From Deinococcus sp. KSM4-11 (lineage in GTDB: Bacteria > Deinococcota > Deinococci > Deinococcales > Deinococcaceae): a stretch of DNA of 64,000 bases. The translations under genes were made by a program, and so were the position numbers. The notes under the pieces were generated by a model, which ran no database searches, had not been told where the DNA came from, and saw only the letters and a program-made list of their open reading frames with translations. Position 1 is the first letter of the stretch. Each line of letters starts with the position of its first letter. Below, in pieces: positions 47,237 through 56,389 of this stretch. The stretch spans positions 196,038 through 260,037 of the forward strand of contig NZ_SSNX01000006.1 of assembly GCF_004801415.1 (NCBI RefSeq), written 5' to 3'.

Positions 47237-48735
47237 CGTCCGCGCCGCTGGTGGTCACGGGGGAGCAGCGGCGGGCGCTGGCGACGCTCTGTGCAGGAAA
47301 CCGCTCGGTCATGGGCGTGGTGCAGCAGGTGGCGGTGAGGCAGCGGACGTCGCTGGAGTGGCATGCGCGCAGCCTGGAGAGCGCAAGTGCGGGGCGCTCA
47401 CAGCTTCCCTACTTCAGCCCGGTGCTGCCGCTGTGCGTGGCCCGGGCCCAGGGCGGGCGGATCGCCTGCGTGGACGGCCACGACTACGTGGACGTGCACA
47501 TGGGCTACACGGCGGGCATCCTGGGCCACAATCCCCCGCAGGTCGTGGCGGGCGTGGCGGCCGCGCTGGGCAGCACGCCGGGGGCAGGGTACTTCGTGCC
47601 GGCGCAGGTGGAACTGGCCGAGCTGGTGCAGCAGCTCGTGCCAGGCGCCGAACGGGCGGCCTTCCTGCACGCCGGCGCAGACGCCGTTCTGGCGGCCGTG
47701 CGGCTGTGCCGCGCCCGGACGCGGCGCAGCGTGATCGCCAAGTTCGAGGGCTGTTACCATGGCTGGCACGAGCCGGGGCTGGTGAACACCGCGCCTACCT
47801 GGGCGGGCCGCATGGCGCAGGGGCCGCTGCACGCCATCGCGCCGGAACTGGCGACCGCCGGCATGAACCGCCTGCACGGCGATGAATTCCTGATCCTGCC
47901 CTACGGCGATCCGCTGGCCCTGCAGCTCATCCGCGACCACGCACACGAGCTGGCGGGCGTGCTGCTCGACCCCGTGCCACGGTTCATGATGAACGACCTG
48001 GACGGCGCGGCCCAGTTCGCGCGGCAGGTGCGCGCCGTGACGCAGGAGCTGGAGGTGCCCCTGATCGCGGATGAGGTGGTCACCGGCTTTCGGCTCGCTC
48101 CCGGCGGCATCGCGCAGGCCTTCGGCGTCGAGGCCGACCTGCACTGCTTCGGGAAGATCACGGGCGGCCTGGGCCTGCCCATCAGCCTCGTGGCCGGGCG
48201 GGCGGAGCTGATGACGCAGGCCAGCACCGCGGGCCTGCTCGACGATTACGTCAGCTCCCGCGTGTGGATCAGCACGACCACCGCCGGGAACGCCCTGAGC
48301 GTCACGGCGGCCCTGCACCAGCTGAGGGCCATCCAGGCGGGCGGCGAGACGCTGTTCTGCGCCATCGACGCCCACCACCAGCGCATTCGGGCAGCGGTGA
48401 ACGCCGTGGCCACCGACCTCGGCCTGCCCGTGACCGTGGACGGCCACCCGCGCCTGTACAGCATGCTCAGCGTGAACGTGGATCCCCCGGATCCCACCGG
48501 CCTCAGCGCCGCCGACGCCGCCAACCCCGCCCGCGCGTACTTCCGCCGCTTCACCCTGGGCAACGTGCGGGCCGCCCGCCTGCTCACCCTCTACCTGCGC
48601 CTGCAGGGCGTCTACGCCGAGGGCCTGCCCACCGTCGACCTCAGCGCTGCCCACTCCACCGCCGACACCGACCAGATCATTCACGGCCTGCGCGAAAGCC
48701 TCACCTCGATGCAGGCGCACGGGGCCTTCGCGTGA
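47233..48735 (+). CDS. Class III PLP aminotransferase (glutamate-1-semialdehyde aminomutase-like)
   Basis: 500 residues from ATG 47233 (GGGAG upstream). Blocks: VDVHMGYTAGILGHNPPQVV, FEGCYHGWHEP, IADEVVTGFRLAPGG, and the PLP Lys308 in LHCFGKITGGLGLPI. The fold-type I class III family moves amino groups onto aldehydes and ketones. Standing right after a reductive release domain, it most likely converts the released thiazole aldehyde to an aminomethyl group. In this family the usual donor is an amino acid; the donor here is unknown. It is longer than GSA aminomutase by about 70 residues, mostly at the N-terminus. Confidence 0.9.
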   Translation: MTSAPLVVTGEQRRALATLCAGNRSVMGVVQQVAVRQRTSLEWHARSLESASAGRSQLPYFSPVLPLCVARAQGGRIACVDGHDYVDVHMGYTAGILGHNPPQVVAGVAAALGSTPGAGYFVPAQVELAELVQQLVPGAERAAFLHAGADAVLAAVRLCRARTRRSVIAKFEGCYHGWHEPGLVNTAPTWAGRMAQGPLHAIAPELATAGMNRLHGDEFLILPYGDPLALQLIRDHAHELAGVLLDPVPRFMMNDLDGAAQFARQVRAVTQELEVPLIADEVVTGFRLAPGGIAQAFGVEADLHCFGKITGGLGLPISLVAGRAELMTQASTAGLLDDYVSSRVWISTTTAGNALSVTAALHQLRAIQAGGETLFCAIDAHHQRIRAAVNAVATDLGLPVTVDGHPRLYSMLSVNVDPPDPTGLSAADAANPARAYFRRFTLGNVRAARLLTLYLRLQGVYAEGLPTVDLSAAHSTADTDQIIHGLRESLTSMQAHGAFA

Positions 48736-48750
48736 CCAGGAGCGTCCCGC

Positions 48751-49806
48751 ATGATTGAGATCCGGCCGTTCGACGGTGATGCGGCGGAACTGGCCGCGCT
48801 CATCAATGCGTCGTGGCAGGGGCGGTATCTGGCCCGCGACCTGATTCCCGTGTATGACGGCCCCGGCCTGCAGTGGCAGGTCCTTGGGGTTCCCGACCAC
48901 AGCCTGCACCTGTCGGCGTGGGACGGCGCGCGGCTGGTGGGGTGCTTCCTGGCCGATCACGTGACGCTCCGGGTGGCGGGGCAGGCGTGGCGGGGCAGTC
49001 AGGGCAGTTATTTCAGCGTTCACCCGGAGTACGCGGCGCGTGGGGTGGCCCGCCGCCTGCTGGCGGCGCTGGAGCGGGCGCACCGGGAGCAGGCGCTGGC
49101 GTTCATGCTGGGCTACGTGAACTCGTCCCGTTCGGCGCCGGCGTACCAGTTCTGGTCGCGCTTCGAGAAGGCCTTCCCCACGAAGTACACGACCCTGCGT
49201 TCGGTGGGCTTCTGGATGCGCTTCCTCCAGCCCCGCCGGATGGCGGCGGTCATGGATCACGCGGCCGAGGCGCTGGGCCTGCGCGCCCTGTCGGTGCTGC
49301 AACGGCCGCCACAGGATCGCTGCGGGGTGCGCCCCTTCACGGCGGCGGACGCGGTGGCGGCGCACCTGCTGCTCGACCGGGCGGCGCTGCACTCCAGCGT
49401 GGCGCAGCTGTGGGAGCCCGGCGCCCTCCGCACCGAATTGACCGGCGCCCACACGCTGGTCTTCCCGCTGCAGGAGCGGGTGGGGGGCTTCAGCACGTCG
49501 TTCCCCTGGCCCCTCCGGAGCCGGGGGGTCATTCCCGCCGAGGTGATCGACCTGCTGCTGATGAATGACCTGAACCCGGAGCAGCGCCGCACGCTGCTGA
49601 ACGCCACGGCCCACGCCAGTGCGGCGAGGGGCGCGTGGGTGAGCATCGCCCCGACCTCCGACTGGCGACACGGCGCCACCTTCGCCGCGTGCGGCTTCGT
49701 GCCCATCCCGAAGGTCTGCACCCTGATGATGCTGTTCCCGGACAAGACTCTCGACCTGCACGCGGCGCGGCACGCGAAGACGACCGGCCCGCTGCGGTTC
49801 CGCTGA
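48751..49806 (+). CDS. GNAT-family N-acyltransferase, probably two tandem GNAT folds
   Basis: 351 residues; AGGAG precedes ATG 48751. The first fold has the acyl-CoA loop FSVHPEYAARGVARRLLAALER (close to the Q/RxxGxG/A pattern) near residues 88-110. The second half (VRPFTAADAVAAHLLLDRAAL ... RGAWVSIAPTSDWRHGATFAACGFVPI) looks like another, less conserved GNAT unit. Such proteins acylate amines, so the amine made by the aminotransferase upstream is a natural substrate. The acyl donor could be CoA or the stand-alone ACP of this cluster. Confidence 0.75.
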   Translation: MIEIRPFDGDAAELAALINASWQGRYLARDLIPVYDGPGLQWQVLGVPDHSLHLSAWDGARLVGCFLADHVTLRVAGQAWRGSQGSYFSVHPEYAARGVARRLLAALERAHREQALAFMLGYVNSSRSAPAYQFWSRFEKAFPTKYTTLRSVGFWMRFLQPRRMAAVMDHAAEALGLRALSVLQRPPQDRCGVRPFTAADAVAAHLLLDRAALHSSVAQLWEPGALRTELTGAHTLVFPLQERVGGFSTSFPWPLRSRGVIPAEVIDLLLMNDLNPEQRRTLLNATAHASAARGAWVSIAPTSDWRHGATFAACGFVPIPKVCTLMMLFPDKTLDLHAARHAKTTGPLRFR

Positions 49807-49830
49807 CGGCCCCCGGGCAAAGGAGTGTGG

Positions 49831-51258
49831 ATGTCCCGACTTGATCTGAGTACGGCCAGCGCGGCGCGCCGCTTCATGGACACGAAGGTGGCGCAGCGGC
49901 AGGTGAACAAGGTGCTCCACAGTTTCCCGTCGCCGCGGTTCTGGCGGGCCACCCAGCACACGCCGCTGGACGTCCGGACGCTGTCGGCCACCGGCGCCGT
50001 GCAGGCCGCGCCCAGCTGTGAGCTGTACGTGGCGCTGCCCTTCTGCCTGACGACCGAGCCGTCGCAGTGCGGGTACTGTCTGTTTCCCACCGAGGAGTAC
50101 AGGCGGGCCGATCAGCTCGACGTGTACCTGGACTACCTGGCCCGTGAGGGCGAACTCTACCGCGACCGCTGGCGGGCGTTGCAGCCGGTGAGCATCTTCA
50201 TCGGTGGGGGCACGCCGAACCTGCTCAAGGTGGAGCAGTACCCGCGCCTGCTGGGCCTGATCCACGACCTGCTGCCGAACCTGCGGGCCGGGACGCCGAT
50301 CACGCTGGAGGGGATTCCGCAGCTGTTCAGCCGCGACAAGCTGGCGGTGATGCGGGAACACGGGGTGACGCGCATCAGCATGGGCGCGCAGCAGCTCAAC
50401 CTGGAACTCAGCCTGCTCAGTGGCCGCAAGCAAAAACCGCAGCACGTGGTTCAGGCGGTGGCGTGGGCGCAGGAACTGGGACTGGGCTGCAACGTGGACC
50501 TCATTTTTGGCTGGCCGCAGCAGACGCTGGCCCATCTGGAGCGGGACATCCGCGACCTGATGGCGACCGGCGTGGAGCACATCACGCACTACGAGCTGAA
50601 CGTGGGCGGCGTGACCGATTTCGCCCTGCACCGCCGCCATGAACTGCCCAGCCCGGAGCTGACCCGGGAGATGTACCACCTGGCGCGGGAGCTCCTGCTC
50701 GCGGGAGGGTACGGGCAGCTCACACCCTACGACTTCCAGAAGGGGGATGGCACCGACTTCGTCTACGAGGAGTGCCGCCGCAGTTTCGACGCGCACGACG
50801 TCTGGGGCTGGGGCTACGCCGCCATCAGCGATTTTCCCGACCACTGGCGGGCCCAGGGTGGCCACACCTTCATGAACGCCCGCACCCTGACCGGGTATTA
50901 CGCCGCGCTGGACGCCGGGACGCTCCCAGTGGAGGTCGGGTTCGCCCGCGAGGCGGCCGACATGCGCCTGTCCTCGCTGTTCCGCAACCTGCAGTCCCTC
51001 CACGTCGACCGCGCCAGTTACCGTGCCAACTTCGGGCGGGACGTGCTGGACGAGTTCCCCGGTATCTGGCAGGCCGCCCAGGACCTGGGGTTCGTGACCG
51101 TGGACGACCACGCCATTCACCTCACGCCGGAGGGCGCGTACCGCGTGCCGCTGCTGCAGACCGCCCTGATGCAGGGGCGCGTGGAGGAACTGACCGAGGC
51201 GCATATCGCGCACCTCAAGGGCGCGCCGCCCACCGCCGTGAATGCGGCCACGCCATGA
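49831..51258 (+). CDS. HemN/HemW-like radical SAM enzyme with CX7CX2C motif
   Basis: 475 residues from ATG 49831 (AAAGGAG upstream). The expected cluster site reads LPFCLTTEPSQCGYC, i.e. Cys72-X7-Cys80-X2-Cys83 instead of CX3CX2C. Other radical SAM marks are normal: IFIGGGTPNLL, ITLEGIPQLFSRDKL, RISMGAQQLN and NVDLIFGWPQQTL, followed by a HemN-type C-terminal domain. HemN-like enzymes in biosynthetic clusters act as class C methyltransferases or cyclopropanases (NosN, TbtI, C10P, Jaw5 in the literature), TbtI acting on a thiazole. C-methylation of the thiazole or chain is therefore plausible. The stop overlaps the next start (ATGA). Confidence 0.87.
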   Translation: MSRLDLSTASAARRFMDTKVAQRQVNKVLHSFPSPRFWRATQHTPLDVRTLSATGAVQAAPSCELYVALPFCLTTEPSQCGYCLFPTEEYRRADQLDVYLDYLAREGELYRDRWRALQPVSIFIGGGTPNLLKVEQYPRLLGLIHDLLPNLRAGTPITLEGIPQLFSRDKLAVMREHGVTRISMGAQQLNLELSLLSGRKQKPQHVVQAVAWAQELGLGCNVDLIFGWPQQTLAHLERDIRDLMATGVEHITHYELNVGGVTDFALHRRHELPSPELTREMYHLARELLLAGGYGQLTPYDFQKGDGTDFVYEECRRSFDAHDVWGWGYAAISDFPDHWRAQGGHTFMNARTLTGYYAALDAGTLPVEVGFAREAADMRLSSLFRNLQSLHVDRASYRANFGRDVLDEFPGIWQAAQDLGFVTVDDHAIHLTPEGAYRVPLLQTALMQGRVEELTEAHIAHLKGAPPTAVNAATP

Positions 51259-52265
51259 TCCGCGCCCGCATTCACGCGGTGTCTGTCCACCTGCCCACGC
51301 ACGTGGAGACGAACGACGACCTGCACGCCCAGCACCCCGACTGGAACGTCCCCGAAGCGGCCCGGCATACCGGCGTGGAGCAGCGGCACATCAGCGCGCC
51401 CGGGGAGACGGCGCTCGACCTGGCCGAGCAGGCGGTTCTGAAGCTGTTCACGCAGCACCCGCAGGCCCGCGAGGCCGTGGACACCATCATCTTCTGCACG
51501 CAGACACCGGATCACCGCCTGCCGCCGAACGCCTGCGTGCTGCACGGCCGCCTGGGCCTGCCCCGGACGGTGGCGGCCTTCGACGTGAACCTGGCGTGTT
51601 CCGGGTTCACGTACTCGCTGACCGTCGCTGCCGGGCTGATCCACGCCGGAAGTTCCAGACACGTCCTGATCGTCAATGCGGACACCTACACGAAACTGAT
51701 CAGCCCGGACGACCGCTCCACCCGCCTGCTCTTCGGGGACGGCGCGGCCGTGACCTGGCTGGGGCCGGGCGACGAGTCCTCGTTCATCCTCGGCAGCGCC
51801 TGGGGCACCGATGGAACCCTGAACGGAGCGTTCTGCGTGCCCGGCGGGGCCGCCCGCCTGCCCACCCCGCCCGAACCGCTTCCCGCCGAGCAGGACGGCC
51901 CGAACCGCCGCACCCGCGACCACATCTACATGAACGGCAAGACCATGTTGAGCTTCACCTACCAGATGGTGCCGCCCCACATCCATGCCCTGCTGAGCGC
52001 CCACGACACCCAGCCAGACGACGTGAAGCAGTACCTGTTCCATCAGGCGTCGAACATGGTGCTCGACGGCCTGCGCGCCCGCCTGCACCTCACCGACGAC
52101 CGTTTTCCGCGTCACCTGGCCCAGGTGGGCAACACGGTCTCGGCCTCGATTCCCCTGCTGTTGCACGAGCAGGTGGCGCTGGGTCGTGTCCGACGCGGCG
52201 ACCTCCTGTGCTTCAGCGGCTTCGGCAGCGGCCTGTCGTGGGCAAGCGTGCTGCTCCGGTACTGA
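51255..52265 (+). CDS. 3-oxoacyl-ACP synthase III (KAS III/FabH-like)
   Basis: 336 residues from ATG 51255. Catalytic triad intact: Cys115 in NLACSGFTYSL, His263 in YLFHQASN and Asn293 in GNTVSASIPLL. Size and GDGAAVTWLGPG block are typical FabH. With the ACP gene 49 bases downstream it probably primes or extends an acyl chain, or acts as an acyltransferase (as CerJ-type relatives do). Its place in the cluster suggests that it supplies a starter to the PKS or an acyl group for the amine, not general fatty-acid synthesis. Confidence 0.92.
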   Translation: MIRARIHAVSVHLPTHVETNDDLHAQHPDWNVPEAARHTGVEQRHISAPGETALDLAEQAVLKLFTQHPQAREAVDTIIFCTQTPDHRLPPNACVLHGRLGLPRTVAAFDVNLACSGFTYSLTVAAGLIHAGSSRHVLIVNADTYTKLISPDDRSTRLLFGDGAAVTWLGPGDESSFILGSAWGTDGTLNGAFCVPGGAARLPTPPEPLPAEQDGPNRRTRDHIYMNGKTMLSFTYQMVPPHIHALLSAHDTQPDDVKQYLFHQASNMVLDGLRARLHLTDDRFPRHLAQVGNTVSASIPLLLHEQVALGRVRRGDLLCFSGFGSGLSWASVLLRY

Positions 52266-52314
52266 GCCAGATCCTCAGCGACAAGTCCACAACCACAAAC
52301 TCCACAGGAGACCC

Positions 52315-52653
52315 ATGACCACCACACCGGATTGGACCGCCCTGAACACCAGCGCCACTCCCGGGCAACTGCTCGCCGCCCTGACGCCCCTCGACAGCAC
52401 CGGGCGGACGAGGGTACTCACGGAGTACCTGGAACAGCAGATCAGGGCCATCCGCCAGCTCGGCGGCCTGGACACCGACCTTGACATGGGCCGGAGTTTC
52501 GTGGCCCTGGGTTTCGACTCGCTGATGAGCGTGGAGCTCCTGTACGACCTGCAACGCGACCTGGGCCGCGACCTCGACCCCGCCGCGCTGGAACAGCCCA
52601 CCATCGATGACCTGGCCAGAGTCGTCCTGATAGAAGTGTTCTCGGCCACCTAG
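52315..52653 (+). CDS. Stand-alone acyl carrier protein
   Basis: 112 residues from ATG 52315 (AGGAG upstream). The phosphopantetheine site is LGFDSLMSVEL with Ser69; the four-helix ACP fold spans about 30-108. It resembles PKS carrier domains (DSLMSVEL) more than fatty-acid ACP (DSLDTVEL). Partner of the adjacent KAS III; last clear gene of the cluster. Confidence 0.92.
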   Translation: MTTTPDWTALNTSATPGQLLAALTPLDSTGRTRVLTEYLEQQIRAIRQLGGLDTDLDMGRSFVALGFDSLMSVELLYDLQRDLGRDLDPAALEQPTIDDLARVVLIEVFSAT

Positions 52654-53124
52654 CACCGGCCTGCTGATCGGCTCGACGGGCATGCGCGGCTGCATCACCC
52701 TGGCGGCGGCGGGGGTTCGGCTCACGCTGAGCGGAGGAGACCCCTTTCCCGGACGGGAAGTGCCGTCCTGCTGCACCTTGATGTCGAGCAGGCCGTCCAG
52801 CGCTTCACGACGGAAGAGGCCGCGCTGAAGTGATGGCCTGTCAGGGTGCGGGTTCAGCCTCTCCCGCCACCCGCTGGGAACGGTCTACCTGCTGAAACGG
52901 CCCTGATCACACCTGTGGCTGGCGTGACGCAGCAGGCTCTGGGTCGCGCCGAACGGCACCTCGTGCCGCAACAAATCTGCCCACAGGCCATTGAGACCCG
53001 GAATCTCTGCGTCATTGACCCTTCCCTGCTGTGGACGAAGCAGGCTTCCTCGATTGATCCGGGAAACCAGGCACCTCGTGACTGGGCAGGAAGTGTCTCA
53101 TGTCGGGCGGTGGAAAGATAACGC
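52654..53124. other. Intergenic region after the cluster, no gene recognised
   Basis: Frames on both strands lack ribosome sites. A short plus-strand stretch near 52770-52830 reads LLHLDVEQAVQRFTTEEAALK and could be the tail of a decayed gene. No strong hairpin with T run was seen. Confidence 0.4.
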
Positions 53125-53688
53125 ATGCGCAAGGTGATCGTGACCGAGTTCCTGACCCTCGACGGCGTGTACGAAGACTCCATCCCGTGGCACCGGGACT
53201 ACAGTCCAGATGACGGTCAGTTCAAGCAAGACGAATTGTTCGAGAGTGACGCCCTGCTGCTGGGCCGCGTGACGTACGAGGGCTTTGCCGCGTACTGGCC
53301 TACCGCCACCGGAGCGTTCGGCGACCGCATGAACAGCCTGCCGAAGTACGTGGCCACGACCACCCTGAGCTCGCTGGCATGGAACGCCACCCCGTTGGTC
53401 GGGGACGTTGTCGCCGCCGTGCGTGCACTCAAACAGCAGGACGGTGGGCAGCTGCTGGTGTACGGCAGCGGCACCTTCGTCCAGACGCTCCTGCGACATG
53501 GCCTGGTGGACGAACTCCGGCTGATGGTCTTTCCGCTGGTGCTCGGAAGCGGCAAGCGCCTCTTCATGGGAGGAGACAGGCTGCCGCTGACCCTCGTCTC
53601 GTCAAGGGATCTCGGTGCTGGCGTGATGCTCCTGACCTACGGGCCCGCACCCGCCAGTCACGACGAGCAAAGTGCCGGCCCAGGGTGA
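53125..53688 (+). CDS. RibD C-terminal/dihydrofolate reductase-like protein
   Basis: 187 residues. RKVIVTEFLTLDGVYEDS at the N-terminus, LLLGRVTYEGFAAYWP, LLVYGSGTFVQTLLRHGLVDEL and FPLVLGSGKRLF are the standard blocks of this stand-alone RibD_C family. They bind NADPH; physiological substrates are mostly unknown. GGAAAG precedes ATG 53125. It stands alone between the cluster and a minus-strand regulator-like gene. Confidence 0.88.
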   Translation: MRKVIVTEFLTLDGVYEDSIPWHRDYSPDDGQFKQDELFESDALLLGRVTYEGFAAYWPTATGAFGDRMNSLPKYVATTTLSSLAWNATPLVGDVVAAVRALKQQDGGQLLVYGSGTFVQTLLRHGLVDELRLMVFPLVLGSGKRLFMGGDRLPLTLVSSRDLGAGVMLLTYGPAPASHDEQSAGPG

Positions 53689-53771
53689 TGGCTACCACGC
53701 CTGGAGAAGCTCAGGTTCATTGAACCGCAGGTCGCCTGACGGTGGCCGTTGCAGGACGTGATCGGCTCCGA

Positions 53772-54296
53772 TCATCCCTGATCCGCTTCACCTTCCAAGG
53801 CCTCCACCAGATCATCCAGGAGGTGCCGGAGCAGGCGCGGATGCACCCGGACGTCCGTAAACCGTCCCTCCGCATCCACCGCCGCCTGGATCGATCCGAG
53901 GCTGCGCAGCATCAGCAGCAACTGATGTACCCGCTCGGCTGGCAACGCCAGATGTTCCTGCACGTCCTGCGCCGTGACCGGCTGGGCCGCCTGCACGAAC
54001 TGGTAGGCCTGGCGCATCTGGGCCCGTGAACCCGCCAGACTCGACGCGGCCAGCCCGCTTACCCAGTCGCGCTGCCCGAATGGGGTCAGCACTGCCGTCA
54101 CGCCGGACACGCCCGCGGACCGACTCAGGAGCACGTGGCCCGCGTCCTGGAGGCGCAGCAGGGCCCGACCCACGTCCACGGCGCTCACGCCCTGCGTCCG
54201 GGCGAAGGCGACCGGCGAGAAGGTGTGGCCCGGCACCTGCAGCCAGGTGAGGGCCAGTTCGTCGGTGATCAGCTCCCGCAATTCCCGCGGTTTCAC
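53772..54296 (-). CDS. Possible winged-helix regulator, unassigned family
   Basis: 174 residues from GTG 54296 (longer starts are open to 54338). The sequence is helical: KPRELRELITDELALTWLQ, then FSPVAFARTQGVSAVDVGRALLRLQDAGHVLLSR, which looks like a winged HTH, and a second similar unit, TAQDVQEHLALPAERVHQLLLMLRSLGSI. Two tandem winged helices would suit a small DNA-binding protein. No family recognised. Overall composition is protein-like on this strand. Confidence 0.55.
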   Translation of the reverse strand: MKPRELRELITDELALTWLQVPGHTFSPVAFARTQGVSAVDVGRALLRLQDAGHVLLSRSAGVSGVTAVLTPFGQRDWVSGLAASSLAGSRAQMRQAYQFVQAAQPVTAQDVQEHLALPAERVHQLLLMLRSLGSIQAAVDAEGRFTDVRVHPRLLRHLLDDLVEALEGEADQG

Positions 54297-54741
54297 GTTC
54301 TGCCCACCATACGACTCCGTTCGGGGCCACGAGGCCACACGGACGTTCCCTCAGCCATCTCATGCTGAACCTGATGCACCCGCCAGCAGAACACCGAGCG
54401 CGACCGTCGCCCCGTGCATGGCAAGTCCGGCGACCTGCTTAGCACTCGACCTGCCCACCCACTGCCGATCGGCTTGATTACATTCACGCACGTCAGCGGG
54501 TTGAGGTAGTGTCGGGGCCGATCCTGGCGAAAAATTCCCGTTCGATAGTGACGGCCACCCTTCCATATGCGATCGAACCTGGCTGGACGTCCAGCACGTG
54601 GACACGGCCTTCCCGGCGGCCGATGCACCGCTCAGGCTCTCCAGCTCACAGCAACGGATGGCGACGCCGACCGCCCAGATCCACGTGACCACTGGCTTCT
54701 CTATGAAAAGCGGTGCCGGTGCCCCTTTACAGCGTGGCCTT
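54297..54741. other. Intergenic region, no gene recognised
   Basis: Only shadow frames; nothing with a ribosome site or family match. It separates two minus-strand genes, and the moderately AT-rich part near 54470-54560 may hold the promoter of the regulator-like gene. Confidence 0.4.
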
Positions 54742-55572
54742 CTACCCCACCCGGCTGGACGGCTCGTCACCCAGGAAGAAGGCGGTGAGGACGGGGGCCA
54801 ACACGGTGGCCGACACGTTGTGAGCCTGTCCTGTCAGCGTGCGGCATTCGCCCCTCGGGATGGTCTTCGCCAGGTTCCGGGCGGACTCCGCGAAAAATGG
54901 GGCACTGTCGCCACCCGTCAGGATCAGGGTGGGACAGTGAACGCGGGCAGCGAGCGCCTGGGGAACGGCGGCGTCCTCGCCCATGACTGCGGCGTCGTAC
55001 CCGAGGGTGGCCCCGACCGCTTCGAGGTGCGCCCAGCCAGGGGATTGGCTCAGGTGCGTCAGCTGATCGTCAGGCATGCCCACCTTCCGCATGAAGAGCT
55101 TGACCGCGTCCCCAGCGTGTCCAGACCGCAGGGCCAGATCCAGCTGCGCGCGGTACGTTCGCCACGACTGCCGGGCGGCGGGATCGTCATTGTAGGGTGG
55201 CTCGTACATCACGAGCTTCCTGATCTTCCCGCCGAGCCGGACGGCTGTGTGCATCGCCAGGGCCGCGCCGGACGAGTGCCCCCACACGAAGGCCTGCCCG
55301 CCCACCTGTTCGACGAGGGCCTCCAGATCCTCCACTTCCCGCTCGACCGTGGAGGCCGGAGTCTCCGTGCTGGCACCGCGACCGCGTCGGTCGTACGAAA
55401 CCACGGTGAAGGAGGAACCGAGCAGGGCCGCGTACTCGGCGCTTGCCGCGGTTCCAGCCCCGCGTTGAAGGGCACCGTCGACCCTGATCAGCGCCGGCCC
55501 CGTGCCATGGCACTCGTAGGCAATGGTCGTGCCGTCGGCCGAGGAGAAATTGGAGACGCGGCTGCCATTCAT
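54742..55572 (-). CDS. Alpha/beta hydrolase
   Basis: 276 residues from ATG 55572 with AGGAG five bases upstream. Motifs: YDRRGRGAST, nucleophile elbow VWGHSSGAALAMH, acid near LILTGGDSAPFF and a C-terminal TLTGQAHNVSA with the His. The fold matches epoxide-hydrolase/haloperoxidase-like small hydrolases; substrate unknown. No neighbours in the same direction. Confidence 0.87.
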   Translation of the reverse strand: MNGSRVSNFSSADGTTIAYECHGTGPALIRVDGALQRGAGTAASAEYAALLGSSFTVVSYDRRGRGASTETPASTVEREVEDLEALVEQVGGQAFVWGHSSGAALAMHTAVRLGGKIRKLVMYEPPYNDDPAARQSWRTYRAQLDLALRSGHAGDAVKLFMRKVGMPDDQLTHLSQSPGWAHLEAVGATLGYDAAVMGEDAAVPQALAARVHCPTLILTGGDSAPFFAESARNLAKTIPRGECRTLTGQAHNVSATVLAPVLTAFFLGDEPSSRVG

Positions 55573-56074
55573 AAGCACTCCTGACGAACTGGCAAAAGGG
55601 CGGGGCTGTACGTCATCCGGAGTGTCGCGATGAACCTTGGACGATTGGCCATGGCTCCGATGGCATATCCGTGTTCTCCGGTACAGGGCGGCTGAATTCT
55701 CCAGATTGCCTCTCAGCTACTTTGCCAAGATGTATTCTGTTGTAGCACAAGTTTGTCTGTAGCTCCAGCAAGGCTTATGGAGCCGAACCGTCCACCGCCA
55801 CGAGGCTCACTCTGAATCTGGTTGACGCGATCCGGAAGACACCCTGATTTGGCTCGGCACTGGCACCACAGTGAGCTGATGCAGGAACGGAAGGTTCGCC
55901 TTGGTGAGGAGACCGTTCTCCATTGATACCCGACCACGACTGGATGCCTGCGTTCCTGCAAAGACATTGAAGTAGGGCCGGGCTTCGCGTATGAGGTGGC
56001 CCCCTCGAACCCTGACCTTCAGGTTTGCCCGATACACCCTTATGCGGTACATCCCATCCCTTGCCGCTGCTGTG
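55573..56074. other. Intergenic region, no gene recognised
   Basis: GC content is lower than in the neighbouring genes, particularly around 55680-55760 and 55900-56000. Frames are short on all strands and without family resemblance. Confidence 0.4.
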
Positions 56075-56389
56075 TCAGCTTGGCGCTCGGCTAGGATCAC
56101 GGCGGCGGCCGTTACCCTCGCCATTCCGCTCGTCCCGGTACCGCTCCATCGTGCGGCGGCCGAGCGGCGTGAGATGCCACTGTCCTTCTGACGCCCCCGC
56201 ATGGGTTTCCAGCAGGCCGTGGCACTCCAGCAGCCGAAGCTGACCCGTCAACTCCTTGGTGGTCAACCCGAACGCAGCCACGACCGCAAGATCCTGCAAA
56301 TGGGCCGTCGTGACCGCCACACGCGGGTGGGCAGTGGCCCAGGCGTATACGCCCTGCAGTACCTCCCAGCCTGCCTTGGGCATGTCCAT
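56075..56389 (-). CDS. Small winged-helix protein
   Basis: 104 residues from ATG 56389. MPKAGWEVLQGVYAWATAH then LQDLAVVAAFGLTTKELTGQLRLLECHGLLETH, a compact winged HTH, ending with LTPLGRRTMERYRDER, a segment common at the end of PadR/MarR-like wings. Tail very basic. No Shine-Dalgarno is evident, so a leaderless start is possible. Likely a DNA-binding protein of unknown targets. Confidence 0.55.
   Translation of the reverse strand: MDMPKAGWEVLQGVYAWATAHPRVAVTTAHLQDLAVVAAFGLTTKELTGQLRLLECHGLLETHAGASEGQWHLTPLGRRTMERYRDERNGEGNGRRRDPSRAPS

Noticed and set aside
47398..51213. 1271-codon minus-strand frame opposite the aminotransferase, GNAT and radical SAM genes
   Set aside because: Same antisense effect; the three plus-strand genes have clear motifs and ribosome sites.
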